Shown one piece after another: positions 1-8,890 of a DNA stretch of 64,000 nucleotides (the first letter of the stretch is position 1; every line of letters starts with the position of its first letter). Position numbers and translations under genes: made by a program. The DNA comes from Oscillospiraceae bacterium (lineage in GTDB: Bacteria; Bacillota; Clostridia; Oscillospirales; Acutalibacteraceae): the NCBI GenBank assembly GCA_902790325.1, contig CADARP010000010.1, forward strand, positions 16,535 through 80,534. Direction: 5' to 3'. Under the pieces are notes generated by a model. The model was not told the origin of the DNA. It saw only the letters and a list, made by a program, of their open reading frames with translations, and searched no databases.

Positions 1-499
1 TCAGACCAGCAGTATGGCTGAAATGCGCGAAAGCACCGAAAAAGAAATGGCGACCATCGAACTCGTTCTGGGCGGCATCGGCGCGGTCAGTCTGCTGGTT
101 GCGGCGATCGGAATCATCAATACGATGATCATGTCCGTTTCCGAACGCACAAAGGAGATCGGGATCATGAAGGCAATCGGATGCTGCGTGCGCGACATCC
201 GCACCCTCTTCCTGATGGAATCGGCTGCGATCGGTCTGCTCGGCGGCATAATCGGTTCCGTGCTCAGTTATTTGATATCCCTCATTATCAACCTTGTTTC
301 CGGTTTGAAGAACGCCGGCGAGGAACCGCTTTCGATACCGCAGATCATGTTCACCGCGCCGACGCGTATCTCGATCATCCCGCTGTGGCTGTTTCTCTTC
401 GGTCTCACCTTCTCCGTGCTCATCGGACTGATCGCCGGTTTTTACCCCGCAAACAAAGCCGTGCGGATCTCCGCATTGGAAGCGATGCGCAACGAATAA
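1..499 (+). CDS. ABC transporter permease, MacB/FtsX-like (3' part)
   Basis: This is the C-terminal part of a permease whose 5' end lies before the window; the frame is open from base 2. The visible ~165 residues hold a hydrophobic segment, the conserved stretch with SERTKEIGIMKAIGC, and two further membrane segments. The end, FYPANKAVRISALEAMRNE, is typical of the FtsX/MacB permease domain. Family members pair with an ATPase to export peptides or work on envelope substrates by mechanotransmission. The ATPase and substrate cannot be seen here. The gene ends just before a bidirectional terminator shared with the convergent trxA operon. Confidence 0.9.
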   Translation, partial: QTSSMAEMRESTEKEMATIELVLGGIGAVSLLVAAIGIINTMIMSVSERTKEIGIMKAIGCCVRDIRTLFLMESAAIGLLGGIIGSVLSYLISLIINLVSGLKNAGEEPLSIPQIMFTAPTRISIIPLWLFLFGLTFSVLIGLIAGFYPANKAVRISALEAMRNE

Positions 500-521
500 C
501 GCACAGGCAGTGCAATGCAAA

Positions 522-558
522 ACCTCCCGGGCAAAAGCAGCTCGGGAGGTCATTTTTG
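522..558. terminator. Bidirectional intrinsic terminator
   Basis: The arms acctcccg (522-529) and cgggaggt (543-550) form a stem. It is followed by a T-rich run on the plus strand (ATTTTTG), and a TTTT run follows the stem on the minus strand. It sits between the convergent permease and trxA genes and can end both transcripts. Confidence 0.8.
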
Positions 559-568
559 TTGTGTGCGA

Positions 569-889
569 TCAAAGGTACTTTTCGACGACAGCGGCAAGAT
601 CTTCCTTGCTGCGGTAACCGACGATGCGTTCCTGCTCCTCGCCGTTTTTGAAAATCATCAGCGTGGGGATGCTCATGATGCCGAACTGCATCGCAACCTG
701 CTCCGCCTCGTCCACGTCCACCTTGAACACGTTCAGGCGACCGTCGTACTCGTCGGAGATCTCCTCGACGATCGGGGCGATCATGCGGCACGGACCGCAC
801 CACGTTGCCCAGAAATCCACGAGCACAGGCAGCTCGGAACCTCGGACGTTTTCTTCAAAATTGTCATTGTACAGGTGTGTGATTGCCAT
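569..889 (-). CDS. trxA: Thioredoxin
   Basis: A 106-residue protein, the normal length of thioredoxin. It has the active site WCGPC near residues 29-33, preceded by VLVDFWA, and the cis-proline segment IPTL near residue 74. It reduces disulfides in the cytoplasm using thioredoxin reductase. The ATG at 889 has AAGGAGG seven bases upstream. The start overlaps the end of the glycosyltransferase gene by 26 bases, so it is the last gene of the minus-strand run beginning at 8671. A dedicated promoter may also exist inside the upstream gene, but none was identified. Confidence 0.96.
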   Translation of the reverse strand: MAITHLYNDNFEENVRGSELPVLVDFWATWCGPCRMIAPIVEEISDEYDGRLNVFKVDVDEAEQVAMQFGIMSIPTLMIFKNGEEQERIVGYRSKEDLAAVVEKYL

Positions 890-1841
890 TTGAATCCTCC
901 TTTTCCGTATTGAAATTGATTCTTTTTTCTTCGATGACCAGGGGTCTGTTCATCACGCGGGTATTGATATTGAGAATATATTCTCCCAAAAAACCGATAA
1001 AAAACAACTGCACGGCGCCGAGAAAGAACATACCGATCAAGGCGGGCGCAGACCCCATCGGGAAACGGTGCCACGCGCAGAGCTTCAGGATGAGATACAC
1101 GATGCCGATCAACGCGCTGATGCAGGCGACGATCATACCGAGAAACGACGCCATCCGCAAACCAATCTTGGTATACGACGTAAAGGCGAGCATGGCGGCG
1201 TCGTAAAGCGTGTAGAAATTGTTGTGCGTCTTGCCGGCGCGGCGTTTTGCCTGCTCGTACGGGATCTCCCTGCGTTCGGGTCCCAGTTCCGCAACGATCC
1301 CGCGCAGAAACGGCGTCGGATCGCGCAGCTCGCGCAGCACCTCGATAAAGCTGCGGTCATACAAACCGAATCCGGTAAAATGCTCGATCTGATCGGTGCT
1401 GCTCATCTTGCGGATAATCTTGTAGTAACACGAACGCAGAAGCCGCATAACCGGGTTTTCCTTGCTGGATGTTTTGATGCCGCAAACGATCTTATATCCC
1501 TTTTCCCATTCCTCGACAAAACGCGGGATGAGATCGACGGGGTCCTGAAAATCCGCGCACAGCGAAATCACGCAGTCGCCGGAGCATTGCAGCATCCCAT
1601 AGTACGGCGAATTGAACTGTCCGAAGTTGCGGCAATTGAAAATTGCCTTGATCCGCTTGTCCCCGCGGCAGATCTCCTCCAGCAGCGCCTGCGTACGGTC
1701 GGTCGAATGGTTGTCAATAAACACGATCTCATAATCGTACTGCGGCAGAGAATCATGCATGACGCGCGTGAGCTCGCGGCTCATCGGAACCACGTTTTCT
1801 TCTTCGTTGAAGCAGGGAACCAGTATACTGATCATAGCCAT
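864..1841 (-). CDS. Family 2 glycosyltransferase, GtrB/ArnC-like, membrane anchored
   Basis: The N-terminal GT-A domain begins ISILVPCFNEEENV, with the IDNHSTDRT segment and an acidic CADFQDP site near residue 95. Two transmembrane segments follow near residues 230-295. This layout is that of undecaprenyl/dolichyl-phosphate glycosyltransferases (GtrB, ArnC, DPM1), which load a sugar onto a lipid carrier. I chose the ATG at 1841, which has GGAGGG eight bases upstream, over the in-frame TTG at 1856. The YfhO gene directly upstream encodes a multi-membrane protein of the kind that may use such lipid-linked sugars. The exact sugar is unknown. Confidence 0.9.
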   Translation of the reverse strand: MAMISILVPCFNEEENVVPMSRELTRVMHDSLPQYDYEIVFIDNHSTDRTQALLEEICRGDKRIKAIFNCRNFGQFNSPYYGMLQCSGDCVISLCADFQDPVDLIPRFVEEWEKGYKIVCGIKTSSKENPVMRLLRSCYYKIIRKMSSTDQIEHFTGFGLYDRSFIEVLRELRDPTPFLRGIVAELGPERREIPYEQAKRRAGKTHNNFYTLYDAAMLAFTSYTKIGLRMASFLGMIVACISALIGIVYLILKLCAWHRFPMGSAPALIGMFFLGAVQLFFIGFLGEYILNINTRVMNRPLVIEEKRINFNTEKEDSNGNHTPVQ

Positions 1842-1856
1842 GTCGTCACCCTCCAA

Positions 1857-4508
1857 TCATCCGGGTTTGATCAACAGAATAAGCCTGCACAGGATCGGCA
1901 GGATATACAGCGCGGCGATCACGCCGCAGTCGGAAACAAAATAGATGCTCCAGATCGCGCTGTCCAGTTTTGGTTTTTTCACAAGACGCAGCAGATCTTT
2001 CTCGCGAAGCACCCAAAGCGCAATGCCAAAACACGCAAGCAGCGAAACGGCCGAGCCGATGACAAACCCCTTCGGCAGATAGGAAAACCGGATCTCGTTC
2101 TTTCCCTTTTGCAGAGGGACAGCCATAAACGTGCCGAGCGCTTTTACGGGTTTGACCGTTTCTCCGTTGACGCGGCACGACCAGCCGTCGTCATATGTCA
2201 GCGGCAGGAAAAGCCAGCGATCCTCCTGCTGCGCCGTCACGGATGCGGTAACCGTTCTTCTGTCCGCGTGCACGGAAAAATCGCTCTGCGAAACGGATCG
2301 TATATACTCCTCAAGCAGCGGCTTGTCCAGCAGCGCGACCTGCACCTGCAGCTTATTCATGGAAATCGTATTGTTGAGCAGAACGATGCGGATAGACACA
2401 TGCGTGTCTGTGAATGTGCCGAGATCCAGCAGATTATTCTGGAACCGCGTGGTGTACCGTGTGTTTTCGATCTCACCCAAAGACGGGATCTTTACAAGCT
2501 CGTCATTCAGATAGATCTGCATATTCTTGCGTTTCGAGGAGCCGGCGCAAACAAGATACAGTTCCTTGTTACCATGGACATCGAACTCGTACGTCGCCTC
2601 AGTCCCCTCTTTCGTTTCTTTCGGATTCGGGTTTTCCATCAGATTGCGTTCCGAATCCTGCACTGTGTGCCACAGGCGGTTCATGGTCTCGAAAGCGCTT
2701 TTTTCAAAAAAGCTGTCGGAAGCGATTTCGGAAGAGCATACGGTACCGAACGGCGCCGCAAAGCGGCTCTCATAGATCTGATAAGAGCCGGACTGTCCGA
2801 TATAAGCATAATTGTCATCCGCAAGCGCGGAAACGGACAAAGCATAGCGATACCCCAAAAGCGCATCGGTAAACAGTGTGCCGCCCGTGTCGAGCACGCG
2901 CGTATACACGCCGGAATAGCCGAGCTTTGTCATGGCAGCTTTGATGGAGGACGGGATCGTATGGGTGAAGTTGGACATGGACGGATAGTCCACGATCAGC
3001 GGATAGTTTGAGTTTAGCGTGCCGTCAACATTTTTAATACGGGTCAGTCCGTCCCGTTCCAACGGCAGCGTATCGTGGATCTCATCGCATTCGCCGATAT
3101 AATCCAAACTGTACTCATACGATCTGGACGAACCGGACGTCACGGATCGGTTGAAATACAAGCCGATCTCGCCCATCACGCAAATGCCGATCAGCACGCA
3201 GGAAACCTTCTTCGGTCCGAATGCCAGAAGCAGCAGATATACCAAGAAGAGGATCACAAACACGCAGAAGAACCGGATCGCTACGGCGTCGTAGATCACG
3301 CCCTTCGGTGCGCCCTCGTAGTATTCCCGCATCAGCAAAACCACCAGCAGCATCGAGCCCAGCGCCGAAGCGGTCGTCACCGCAAACGACAGCGCATTGC
3401 CGCGGAACAGCGTATCGGAAAACCGATCGAGCCCGTATCCGGCGACCAGCAGAAGCATCAGATGGAACAAGAAAGCGTACCGCATCGAAAAACCGACGTA
3501 ACTGCCCATATGCCACATCAGATTCACGTTCTCAAATATGACGGGAATCAAAAACAGCAGCAGAACGAACAACAGATACAGCAGAACATTTTTATTCTTG
3601 CGAGTGCGGACAATGCTCAGGAACGCCAGCGCAAACGGCAGCGCGGTCAGAATGACGACCATACCGAGCTTGGTAACAGGGTTTTTCGCCGTACTGACCA
3701 GCACCTGCCAGTAGCTGCGCGTTGTCTGAAAGCGGGATGTATCCGTCATGTAAAAGAAACTCGGCAAAGCGGAAACCGCGGACAGAAGCGCCGCAAGCGC
3801 CGTCGAGACGCCGAACCGCACCGCGGCAGTCTTTCGTTTCTTCTGCGGAAGAAGCAGGAAGATATACATGGCGCCGTTCAGAAACAAAAACAGCAGTACC
3901 ATGTAACCGATATATAACTGCACGATGAGGCAGTATGCAAGGGAAAGAATATAAACGAGAACGCCCTTTCCGCGCAGCAAACGGTCGGCGCCGAGCAGTA
4001 CGAGCGGCGCAACCCAGACGATCTCAAGCCAAGAGGCGTTGGAGTAATACTGCAGGATAAACGGGTTGAACGCGTACAATACGCTCAGGATCACATTCCA
4101 GCTTGTCGAAAGAGAGAATCTGTACCGGAACAACAGCATAGCAGTGGTTGCGGCGAGCATCATCTTTATCAGCAAAAAGAAGCTCATTGCATGCAGCACA
4201 CCGCTTCGCGGACAGACCAGAAACAGCAGAATGTTGACGGGACTCAGAAAATTCTCGTACGCGCCGGAGATAAACACGCCTCCGGCGGTGCGCAGGTTGA
4301 GCAGGATGCTGCCATTTCCGTGCAGCGCATCCCAAACAGAATACAGCATCGGCACGTTGCACTGTCCCATGTCATCGTGGACGATGCTCTCCGTTCCGAA
4401 CGGAAAAATGCCGTTGAACGCGTAAACAGATAATACAAAAAACAAAACGAACAGCGCCGGTATAAATAACGTATACCGGAAAAGCGGCTGCTCGTTTCGT
4501 TTTTTCAT
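1857..4508 (-). CDS. YfhO-family polytopic membrane protein
   Basis: An 883-residue protein with about a dozen hydrophobic segments across the first ~480 residues, a long extracytoplasmic region (~500-830) and a last membrane helix. Features match the YfhO/GT-C-like family: an early GTESIVHDDMGQ-type loop, and a C-terminal LPLTYDDGWSCRVNGE-type beta domain ending in FSYLPKGFVIGS. B. subtilis YfhO has been linked to glycosylation of lipoteichoic acid. The adjacent GtrB-like glycosyltransferase, 15 bases downstream, would supply a lipid-linked sugar in that model. The activity here is inferred. The ribosome binding site is weak (GAGAG). Confidence 0.85.
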   Translation of the reverse strand: MKKRNEQPLFRYTLFIPALFVLFFVLSVYAFNGIFPFGTESIVHDDMGQCNVPMLYSVWDALHGNGSILLNLRTAGGVFISGAYENFLSPVNILLFLVCPRSGVLHAMSFFLLIKMMLAATTAMLLFRYRFSLSTSWNVILSVLYAFNPFILQYYSNASWLEIVWVAPLVLLGADRLLRGKGVLVYILSLAYCLIVQLYIGYMVLLFLFLNGAMYIFLLLPQKKRKTAAVRFGVSTALAALLSAVSALPSFFYMTDTSRFQTTRSYWQVLVSTAKNPVTKLGMVVILTALPFALAFLSIVRTRKNKNVLLYLLFVLLLFLIPVIFENVNLMWHMGSYVGFSMRYAFLFHLMLLLVAGYGLDRFSDTLFRGNALSFAVTTASALGSMLLVVLLMREYYEGAPKGVIYDAVAIRFFCVFVILFLVYLLLLAFGPKKVSCVLIGICVMGEIGLYFNRSVTSGSSRSYEYSLDYIGECDEIHDTLPLERDGLTRIKNVDGTLNSNYPLIVDYPSMSNFTHTIPSSIKAAMTKLGYSGVYTRVLDTGGTLFTDALLGYRYALSVSALADDNYAYIGQSGSYQIYESRFAAPFGTVCSSEIASDSFFEKSAFETMNRLWHTVQDSERNLMENPNPKETKEGTEATYEFDVHGNKELYLVCAGSSKRKNMQIYLNDELVKIPSLGEIENTRYTTRFQNNLLDLGTFTDTHVSIRIVLLNNTISMNKLQVQVALLDKPLLEEYIRSVSQSDFSVHADRRTVTASVTAQQEDRWLFLPLTYDDGWSCRVNGETVKPVKALGTFMAVPLQKGKNEIRFSYLPKGFVIGSAVSLLACFGIALWVLREKDLLRLVKKPKLDSAIWSIYFVSDCGVIAALYILPILCRLILLIKPG

Positions 4509-4543
4509 TCTAATGTCTCTCGCTTATCAGTTAGTTATCCGCA

Positions 4544-5611
4544 TCATTTGCCGCTCGGCCACAGACAGCAAAGCGTCAACCCGTTTTGTTGAATCTCTAC
4601 GTTCGGCGCAACCGTCTGCAAACTGTCGCGAAAGGCGTTCAGCATCGCCTTGTTCGGGAAAGTCATCGTGAACTCCATCGTCAGATTACGCGGGATCGTA
4701 AGTCTGTGCATCGTGAACGCAGTCTCCCACCAGGACAGGGAAGGCTCCGTCCGCACGATCGTTTCGTCGCCCAGCCGGATCTCAAACGACATGTTCAGGC
4801 GCTCCGGATCGCTCGCGCAGTCGTAGAATGCCGCTTCGCGGTCGATCGGTTTATTGTACAGACCGATCTCCCCGCCGAGCATATCCCAACTGTAAACGCC
4901 TTTCCAGACCTGAACGATCCAGTCCTTGTCTCCGTAACGGAACGGGATGCGGATCGTCTCATACACATCCCCGATCATGAACGCAGCGCCGTCATACATG
5001 CGGCAAAAGCCAAAGTTGCGCTGCCACGGATCGCCGGCTGCAAAGAAGGTATTGAATTCATAGTTGAAGTCGTAGCCGATTCCCATCATGCCGGTACTGT
5101 CCGCCGTGTAGATCCTGCGGTTCGTGCGGTCATACAGCCATCCGGTGTGGATGCATTCTTCGCCTTTGCCGAAGATACGCCGCACGTAGGCGCACATCTC
5201 ATAGACATTATCGGCTCCCGGGTACGGTTCGAGCACGCAGCGCAGAGAATATGCGCCTTTGAGTGATTTGAAGAGCCAAAGCAGCGAGATCGCCACGTTG
5301 TTTTTGGTGTTCTGCCCGGCTTCGTCCAATGCTTTGCCCTCGGTCGGATTGCCGCCGACTGCATACGTTATGATACCGCGCAGCTCGTCCATAGACGCGT
5401 CCGCCACATACGGAACAGAGCCTGCCGCCTGCACGGCGAGATCAAACGCATCGTTCAGACGAACGCCGCCCGCAGAGGCTTCCGGAACCGATACGGCGAT
5501 CTGCTGTCCGGAACCGCACCAAACCGTCACCGTGCCGCCGAGCAGCACAACAGATAAGAGAATACACCCAAAACGCAGAAGGGTTCGATGACAAATCTTC
5601 AATCGAATCAT
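4544..5611 (-). CDS. Secreted DUF4474-domain protein
   Basis: 355 residues with a basic start and one hydrophobic segment (FGCILLSVVLLGGTVTVW), so secreted or membrane anchored. Residues ~170-260 match the DUF4474 pattern: GIGYDFNYEFNTFF, PWQRNFGFCRMYD, DWIVQVWKG and GGEIGLYNKP. The domain has no established function. The ATG at 5611 directly abuts AAAGG, which is too close. An in-frame TTG at 5602, nine bases after AAAGG, is a plausible true start and keeps the signal segment. It lies between the DapA-like and YfhO genes on the same strand. Confidence 0.75.
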   Translation of the reverse strand: MIRLKICHRTLLRFGCILLSVVLLGGTVTVWCGSGQQIAVSVPEASAGGVRLNDAFDLAVQAAGSVPYVADASMDELRGIITYAVGGNPTEGKALDEAGQNTKNNVAISLLWLFKSLKGAYSLRCVLEPYPGADNVYEMCAYVRRIFGKGEECIHTGWLYDRTNRRIYTADSTGMMGIGYDFNYEFNTFFAAGDPWQRNFGFCRMYDGAAFMIGDVYETIRIPFRYGDKDWIVQVWKGVYSWDMLGGEIGLYNKPIDREAAFYDCASDPERLNMSFEIRLGDETIVRTEPSLSWWETAFTMHRLTIPRNLTMEFTMTFPNKAMLNAFRDSLQTVAPNVEIQQNGLTLCCLWPSGK

Positions 5612-5635
5612 CCTTTGTATTTTTTAGTTTTTAAA

Positions 5636-6538
5636 TCAGTAAGCAAGACCGTTGCTCTTGGCCCATGCGTGGTAGTTCTTCAGAGAATTCAGGCGCGCTT
5701 CGCTCAAAGGCTCTCCGCCGCGGCTGATCGGCTTCATGCCGCTGACGCCCTGGAGCTGCACAAGGTATTTCGCGGAACGGTTGAATCCGCTGTCGATGGC
5801 GCAGTCCAGAAGATTGATGCACCAATTCGTTTTCTCCGCGGCTTCAAGATCTCCCGCCGTGAATTCGTCCCACATCTTCTGGAACAACTGCGCGCCGCAG
5901 GACGTCGGCGTGGCCATAACGCCGCGCGCGCCCGCTTTCCATGCCTCGAACAGAAGCGGGATGTTGGCCTGCAGGACATTGGATTCGCCCTGCACCGCGA
6001 TCTTTTCAAGAATGTCGTGCATGTTGCTGGTGGTGTCCTTGATACCGTAAAATCTGCCGGTATCGACCAAACGCTTGTACACGTCCGCTTCCATTTTATG
6101 CGGACGGCAGCCGGGAAATTCATACAGCATGATCGGCAGATCGGTGTACTGCGCGAGTTCGCTCAGATACGTTACCTGTCGGTCAGGATCGTCATGCATA
6201 CCCTTGGACACAAAAACAAGTCCGTTCACGCCGGTCTGCGACATACGCTTGACCTCGTCGACCTGCGCAAACCAGGACGGCTCCATGTTTGCCGTAGCAA
6301 CAACGGGCGTGCCCGCGGCGTACTTGACGGTCGTTTTCGCAAGCTTCTCGCGCTCGTCGATCGTCAGCTCTGCCATCTCGGACGTGCCGCAAACCGCAAA
6401 GAGATGTCCCGCGCCGGTCGCAGCCTGAAACTCCGTGTAGGCGGCGTACGTGTCGTAGTCAACCGTGAGGTCGTCATGATAGGGCGTCAGCATCAGCGCA
6501 TAGACGCCTGCAAATTTTTGATAGTCTTCTTTCATCAT
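5636..6538 (-). CDS. DHDPS/N-acetylneuraminate lyase family aldolase
   Basis: A 300-residue TIM barrel of the DapA/NanA superfamily. It shows the GTSE substrate loop (near 51), the catalytic tyrosine in LYEFPG (~138) and the Schiff-base lysine in GIKDTT (~166). Real DapA usually has GTTGE and YNVPGRT, so the changed loops argue against lysine biosynthesis. They fit instead a lyase or dehydratase for a keto-sugar acid such as sialate or a keto-deoxy-sugar acid. It is 12 bases downstream of the propeller/helical protein gene and near a GPH symporter, which supports sugar catabolism. The ATG at 6538 has AAAGGAG seven bases upstream. Confidence 0.85.
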   Translation of the reverse strand: MMKEDYQKFAGVYALMLTPYHDDLTVDYDTYAAYTEFQAATGAGHLFAVCGTSEMAELTIDEREKLAKTTVKYAAGTPVVATANMEPSWFAQVDEVKRMSQTGVNGLVFVSKGMHDDPDRQVTYLSELAQYTDLPIMLYEFPGCRPHKMEADVYKRLVDTGRFYGIKDTTSNMHDILEKIAVQGESNVLQANIPLLFEAWKAGARGVMATPTSCGAQLFQKMWDEFTAGDLEAAEKTNWCINLLDCAIDSGFNRSAKYLVQLQGVSGMKPISRGGEPLSEARLNSLKNYHAWAKSNGLAY

Positions 6539-6550
6539 GGTCTTTCTCCT

Positions 6551-8671
6551 TTATATCGTCTCGTCTGCTTCACGAAGCAGACCGTAATAACGGCCAAGCC
6601 AGTATGGCAGCAGGAACATGGTCGGCTCCTGCGCAAAATTGCGATTGACTGCGTCCAAGTCGAAACCGCCGTTGTCGGGACGGTGGACGTTGCGCTCGTC
6701 ATAGGGCAGCGGAGAGAGCACCTGCTCTTCTTCGTGCCAGTCGGCCTGCGCATCGTCGTAGACCAGATCCTTGCGCTTGGAATTCTCCATTGCATAGTGG
6801 ATCATATCCAGAGGCATCTCGCGCAGAGACTGTACGCCCTCGACGAGATCGGCGTCGCGGCCGGTATACAGCGCGTGTATGAAACAGAACATCGGCTGCC
6901 GTTCCACACGCTCATACTGCCAGTGATCCTCCATACCGCACAGGATCAGTGCGCGGACGGCCGGATCGTCCTCTATCCGCAGCAGCGTCATGCTCGCCAA
7001 AAACGCAAGGTTATCGTCGATGTGACAGATGTGTGCGTCGCGGATCTTATGTCTTGCGGCGTTGAGCAGATAGTGATGCCGGCGAATCATCGTCTGATAC
7101 AGCGCGTCGTATTTGGGATCGCCCGATATATGATGGCACACCTTCAAAAACGCCAAAAGTTCCAAGGAGTTGACGCCGCGTTCAAAAATCCACTTGTCGT
7201 CATTATTGAGTGCGGCCGGATCCCAGCACGCCCACGTCGTCGGCAGTCCGTCTGCATCCGCCAGACGGAATCCGTTTTCCCGGATATGATCCATAATCCC
7301 GCACAGCGCGGTACGGATTTGTTTCTTTTCATCCTCGTTCGCACACAGATCGTAGTAGATGCTGCCGCCGAAAAAGTGACCGGTCATTTCGTCACTGGAC
7401 GTTTCGCCTTTCCATTCGCATGAGCCGTCTGCGGAAACGTGCCATTCCGTATCTCCGTCGCCGAATCTATCCTCGCCCGGGTACCGCACGGCGCGCGCCG
7501 TAAATCCGGGTATTCCCGTAATACGGGTCAGAAGCAGGATCGCCTGCATACCGCGGCGGGCGCGTTCAAGCGCGGTTTTGTTTCCGGTCACGGCGTAACG
7601 GAAGCTCTGTGCGGCGACGTTGCACGCCGTCCAGAGACCGTCATTGTCGGAAATCTCAACAAAGCCGTCATCCATGTTGTAATCATGAATGGCGCGTGAC
7701 GAAACAAATCCGCGGCGCAAATGATAGTTCTCTATGGTATCCTCGTATAACGCCGCTTTGTCTGCAAGCGACATTTCACACGCAGAGATCACGGAAACGC
7801 CCAGATCCGTTGCGGCATAAACCGTTTCGCCGTCGGGAGATACCGCGACGTCATGTACGTTGTTGTGCGGAACCCAGCGGTCGGCAGTGTAGTATTTGAG
7901 ATTGCCGCGGTCAAGACAGATCACGCCGACGTCCGACGCAAACCACATCCTGCCTTCCGCATCGGCAGCAATGGCGTTGACGGCATTGCGCGGCAGCTGC
8001 AGCTTTTCGGGCGTGATCCAAAGATTGGTATTGTCATAGATTGCCGCTCCTTCCGCGGAGCCGAGCCAGAGATAGCCTGCGCCGTCGAACAGCATGGCGC
8101 ACACCGAGTCGTTCGGCATTTCGCAAAATGCCGGAACAAGATTCTTCCATTCGCGCCGTTTTCCGTGAATGACACTGACAAACGCATCCGTCGCAACGTA
8201 GATCTCGGAATCGGAAACCGCAAGACAGCGCCCTTTGCCGCCTTCGAGCGCGCGCCGGATCCAAACATCGTTCGTAATCGGATCTGTCACGAGCAGTTCG
8301 GCCTCGGTCAGGAACCAGTATAACCCGCGCTTTTCACAAAAATCCGCAACGGGTTCGTCGAACGAACGAACAACCGTCAGCGAATCGCCCAGCACGGCAT
8401 AGACTGCATTGCCGCACAGTACGGCAAGTGAGCCGTCTGCAAATGTGCGCAGACGTCGTACTTTGCCGACAAGCGTATTCTCAAAGACCGGCGTGAACCG
8501 GGAATCGTCCAGCCTGCACAGACCGTTTTCCGTTCCGGCATAGAGCGTTCCGTCTCTGTCCGTACAGACGCACAGAACCCGATCGGACGACAGACCGTCC
8601 GCCGCGGCAAAGACCGTCCGTATGCGTTGTGTAAACCTTCCGCTGACATAAAACCCGAGGGTGCTTGACAT
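6551..8671 (-). CDS. Beta-propeller plus helical-barrel protein, possible glycan enzyme
   Basis: 706 residues. The first ~310 hold repeated propeller-type blades (DRDGTLYAGTENGLCRL, GAGYLWLGSAEGAAIYD, AEGRMWFASDVGVICL), as in two-component-regulator propeller repeats. The second half is rich in W, Y and H and helical, like an (alpha/alpha) six-hairpin glycosidase or lyase fold. No signal peptide and no catalytic motif that I recognise. I set the start at 8671: this ATG has GGAGAG upstream, and the sigma-A-like promoter at 8702-8730 lies inside the longer reading frame. It heads the minus-strand run and is divergent from a sugar symporter. Precise function unknown. Confidence 0.75.
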   Translation of the reverse strand: MSSTLGFYVSGRFTQRIRTVFAAADGLSSDRVLCVCTDRDGTLYAGTENGLCRLDDSRFTPVFENTLVGKVRRLRTFADGSLAVLCGNAVYAVLGDSLTVVRSFDEPVADFCEKRGLYWFLTEAELLVTDPITNDVWIRRALEGGKGRCLAVSDSEIYVATDAFVSVIHGKRREWKNLVPAFCEMPNDSVCAMLFDGAGYLWLGSAEGAAIYDNTNLWITPEKLQLPRNAVNAIAADAEGRMWFASDVGVICLDRGNLKYYTADRWVPHNNVHDVAVSPDGETVYAATDLGVSVISACEMSLADKAALYEDTIENYHLRRGFVSSRAIHDYNMDDGFVEISDNDGLWTACNVAAQSFRYAVTGNKTALERARRGMQAILLLTRITGIPGFTARAVRYPGEDRFGDGDTEWHVSADGSCEWKGETSSDEMTGHFFGGSIYYDLCANEDEKKQIRTALCGIMDHIRENGFRLADADGLPTTWACWDPAALNNDDKWIFERGVNSLELLAFLKVCHHISGDPKYDALYQTMIRRHHYLLNAARHKIRDAHICHIDDNLAFLASMTLLRIEDDPAVRALILCGMEDHWQYERVERQPMFCFIHALYTGRDADLVEGVQSLREMPLDMIHYAMENSKRKDLVYDDAQADWHEEEQVLSPLPYDERNVHRPDNGGFDLDAVNRNFAQEPTMFLLPYWLGRYYGLLREADETI

Positions 8672-8687
8672 TGCATATCTCTCCACA

Positions 8688-8703
8688 ATGAAATATATTT
8701 CAT
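8688..8703. promoter_or_regulatory. 16-bp perfect palindrome, candidate operator
   Basis: ATGAAATATATTTCAT is a perfect palindrome overlapping the -10 box and expected transcription start of the minus-strand promoter at 8702-8730. That position suits a repressor operator. No regulator gene is adjacent. Confidence 0.45.
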
Positions 8704-8730
8704 TATAGTCTATATCTTCACCGATTTCAA
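8702..8730 (-). promoter_or_regulatory. Promoter of the propeller/lyase run
   Basis: On the minus strand, TTGAAA (8725-8730), 17 bases, TATAAT (8702-8707). It puts the transcript start near 8695, just before the ribosome binding site of the gene starting at 8671. Confidence 0.7.
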
Positions 8731-8807
8731 GCCCCAAACCGCAAAATATTGTGGATTTCTGCTTTTCTTTTTTCGACCGGCTTTCTTTATTATTTTTTAC
8801 AAAAGGC

Positions 8808-8837
8808 TTGCAATCCGGTCACCACATATTATATAAT
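8808..8837 (+). promoter_or_regulatory. Promoter of the GPH symporter
   Basis: TTGCAA (8808-8813), 18 bases, TATAAT (8832-8837). It is divergent from the promoter at 8702-8730. The -10 region lies in a small AT palindrome (ATTATATAAT). Confidence 0.65.
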
Positions 8838-8890
8838 GAAAATAGTTTTTAGCGCTCGGTCATTCTCGAGAACGGAAAGGAAAAATGTGT

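Noticed and set aside
5636..6538. Calling the aldolase DapA (lysine biosynthesis)
   Set aside because: The GTTGE and YNVPGRT segments are altered and the neighbours are sugar-related.
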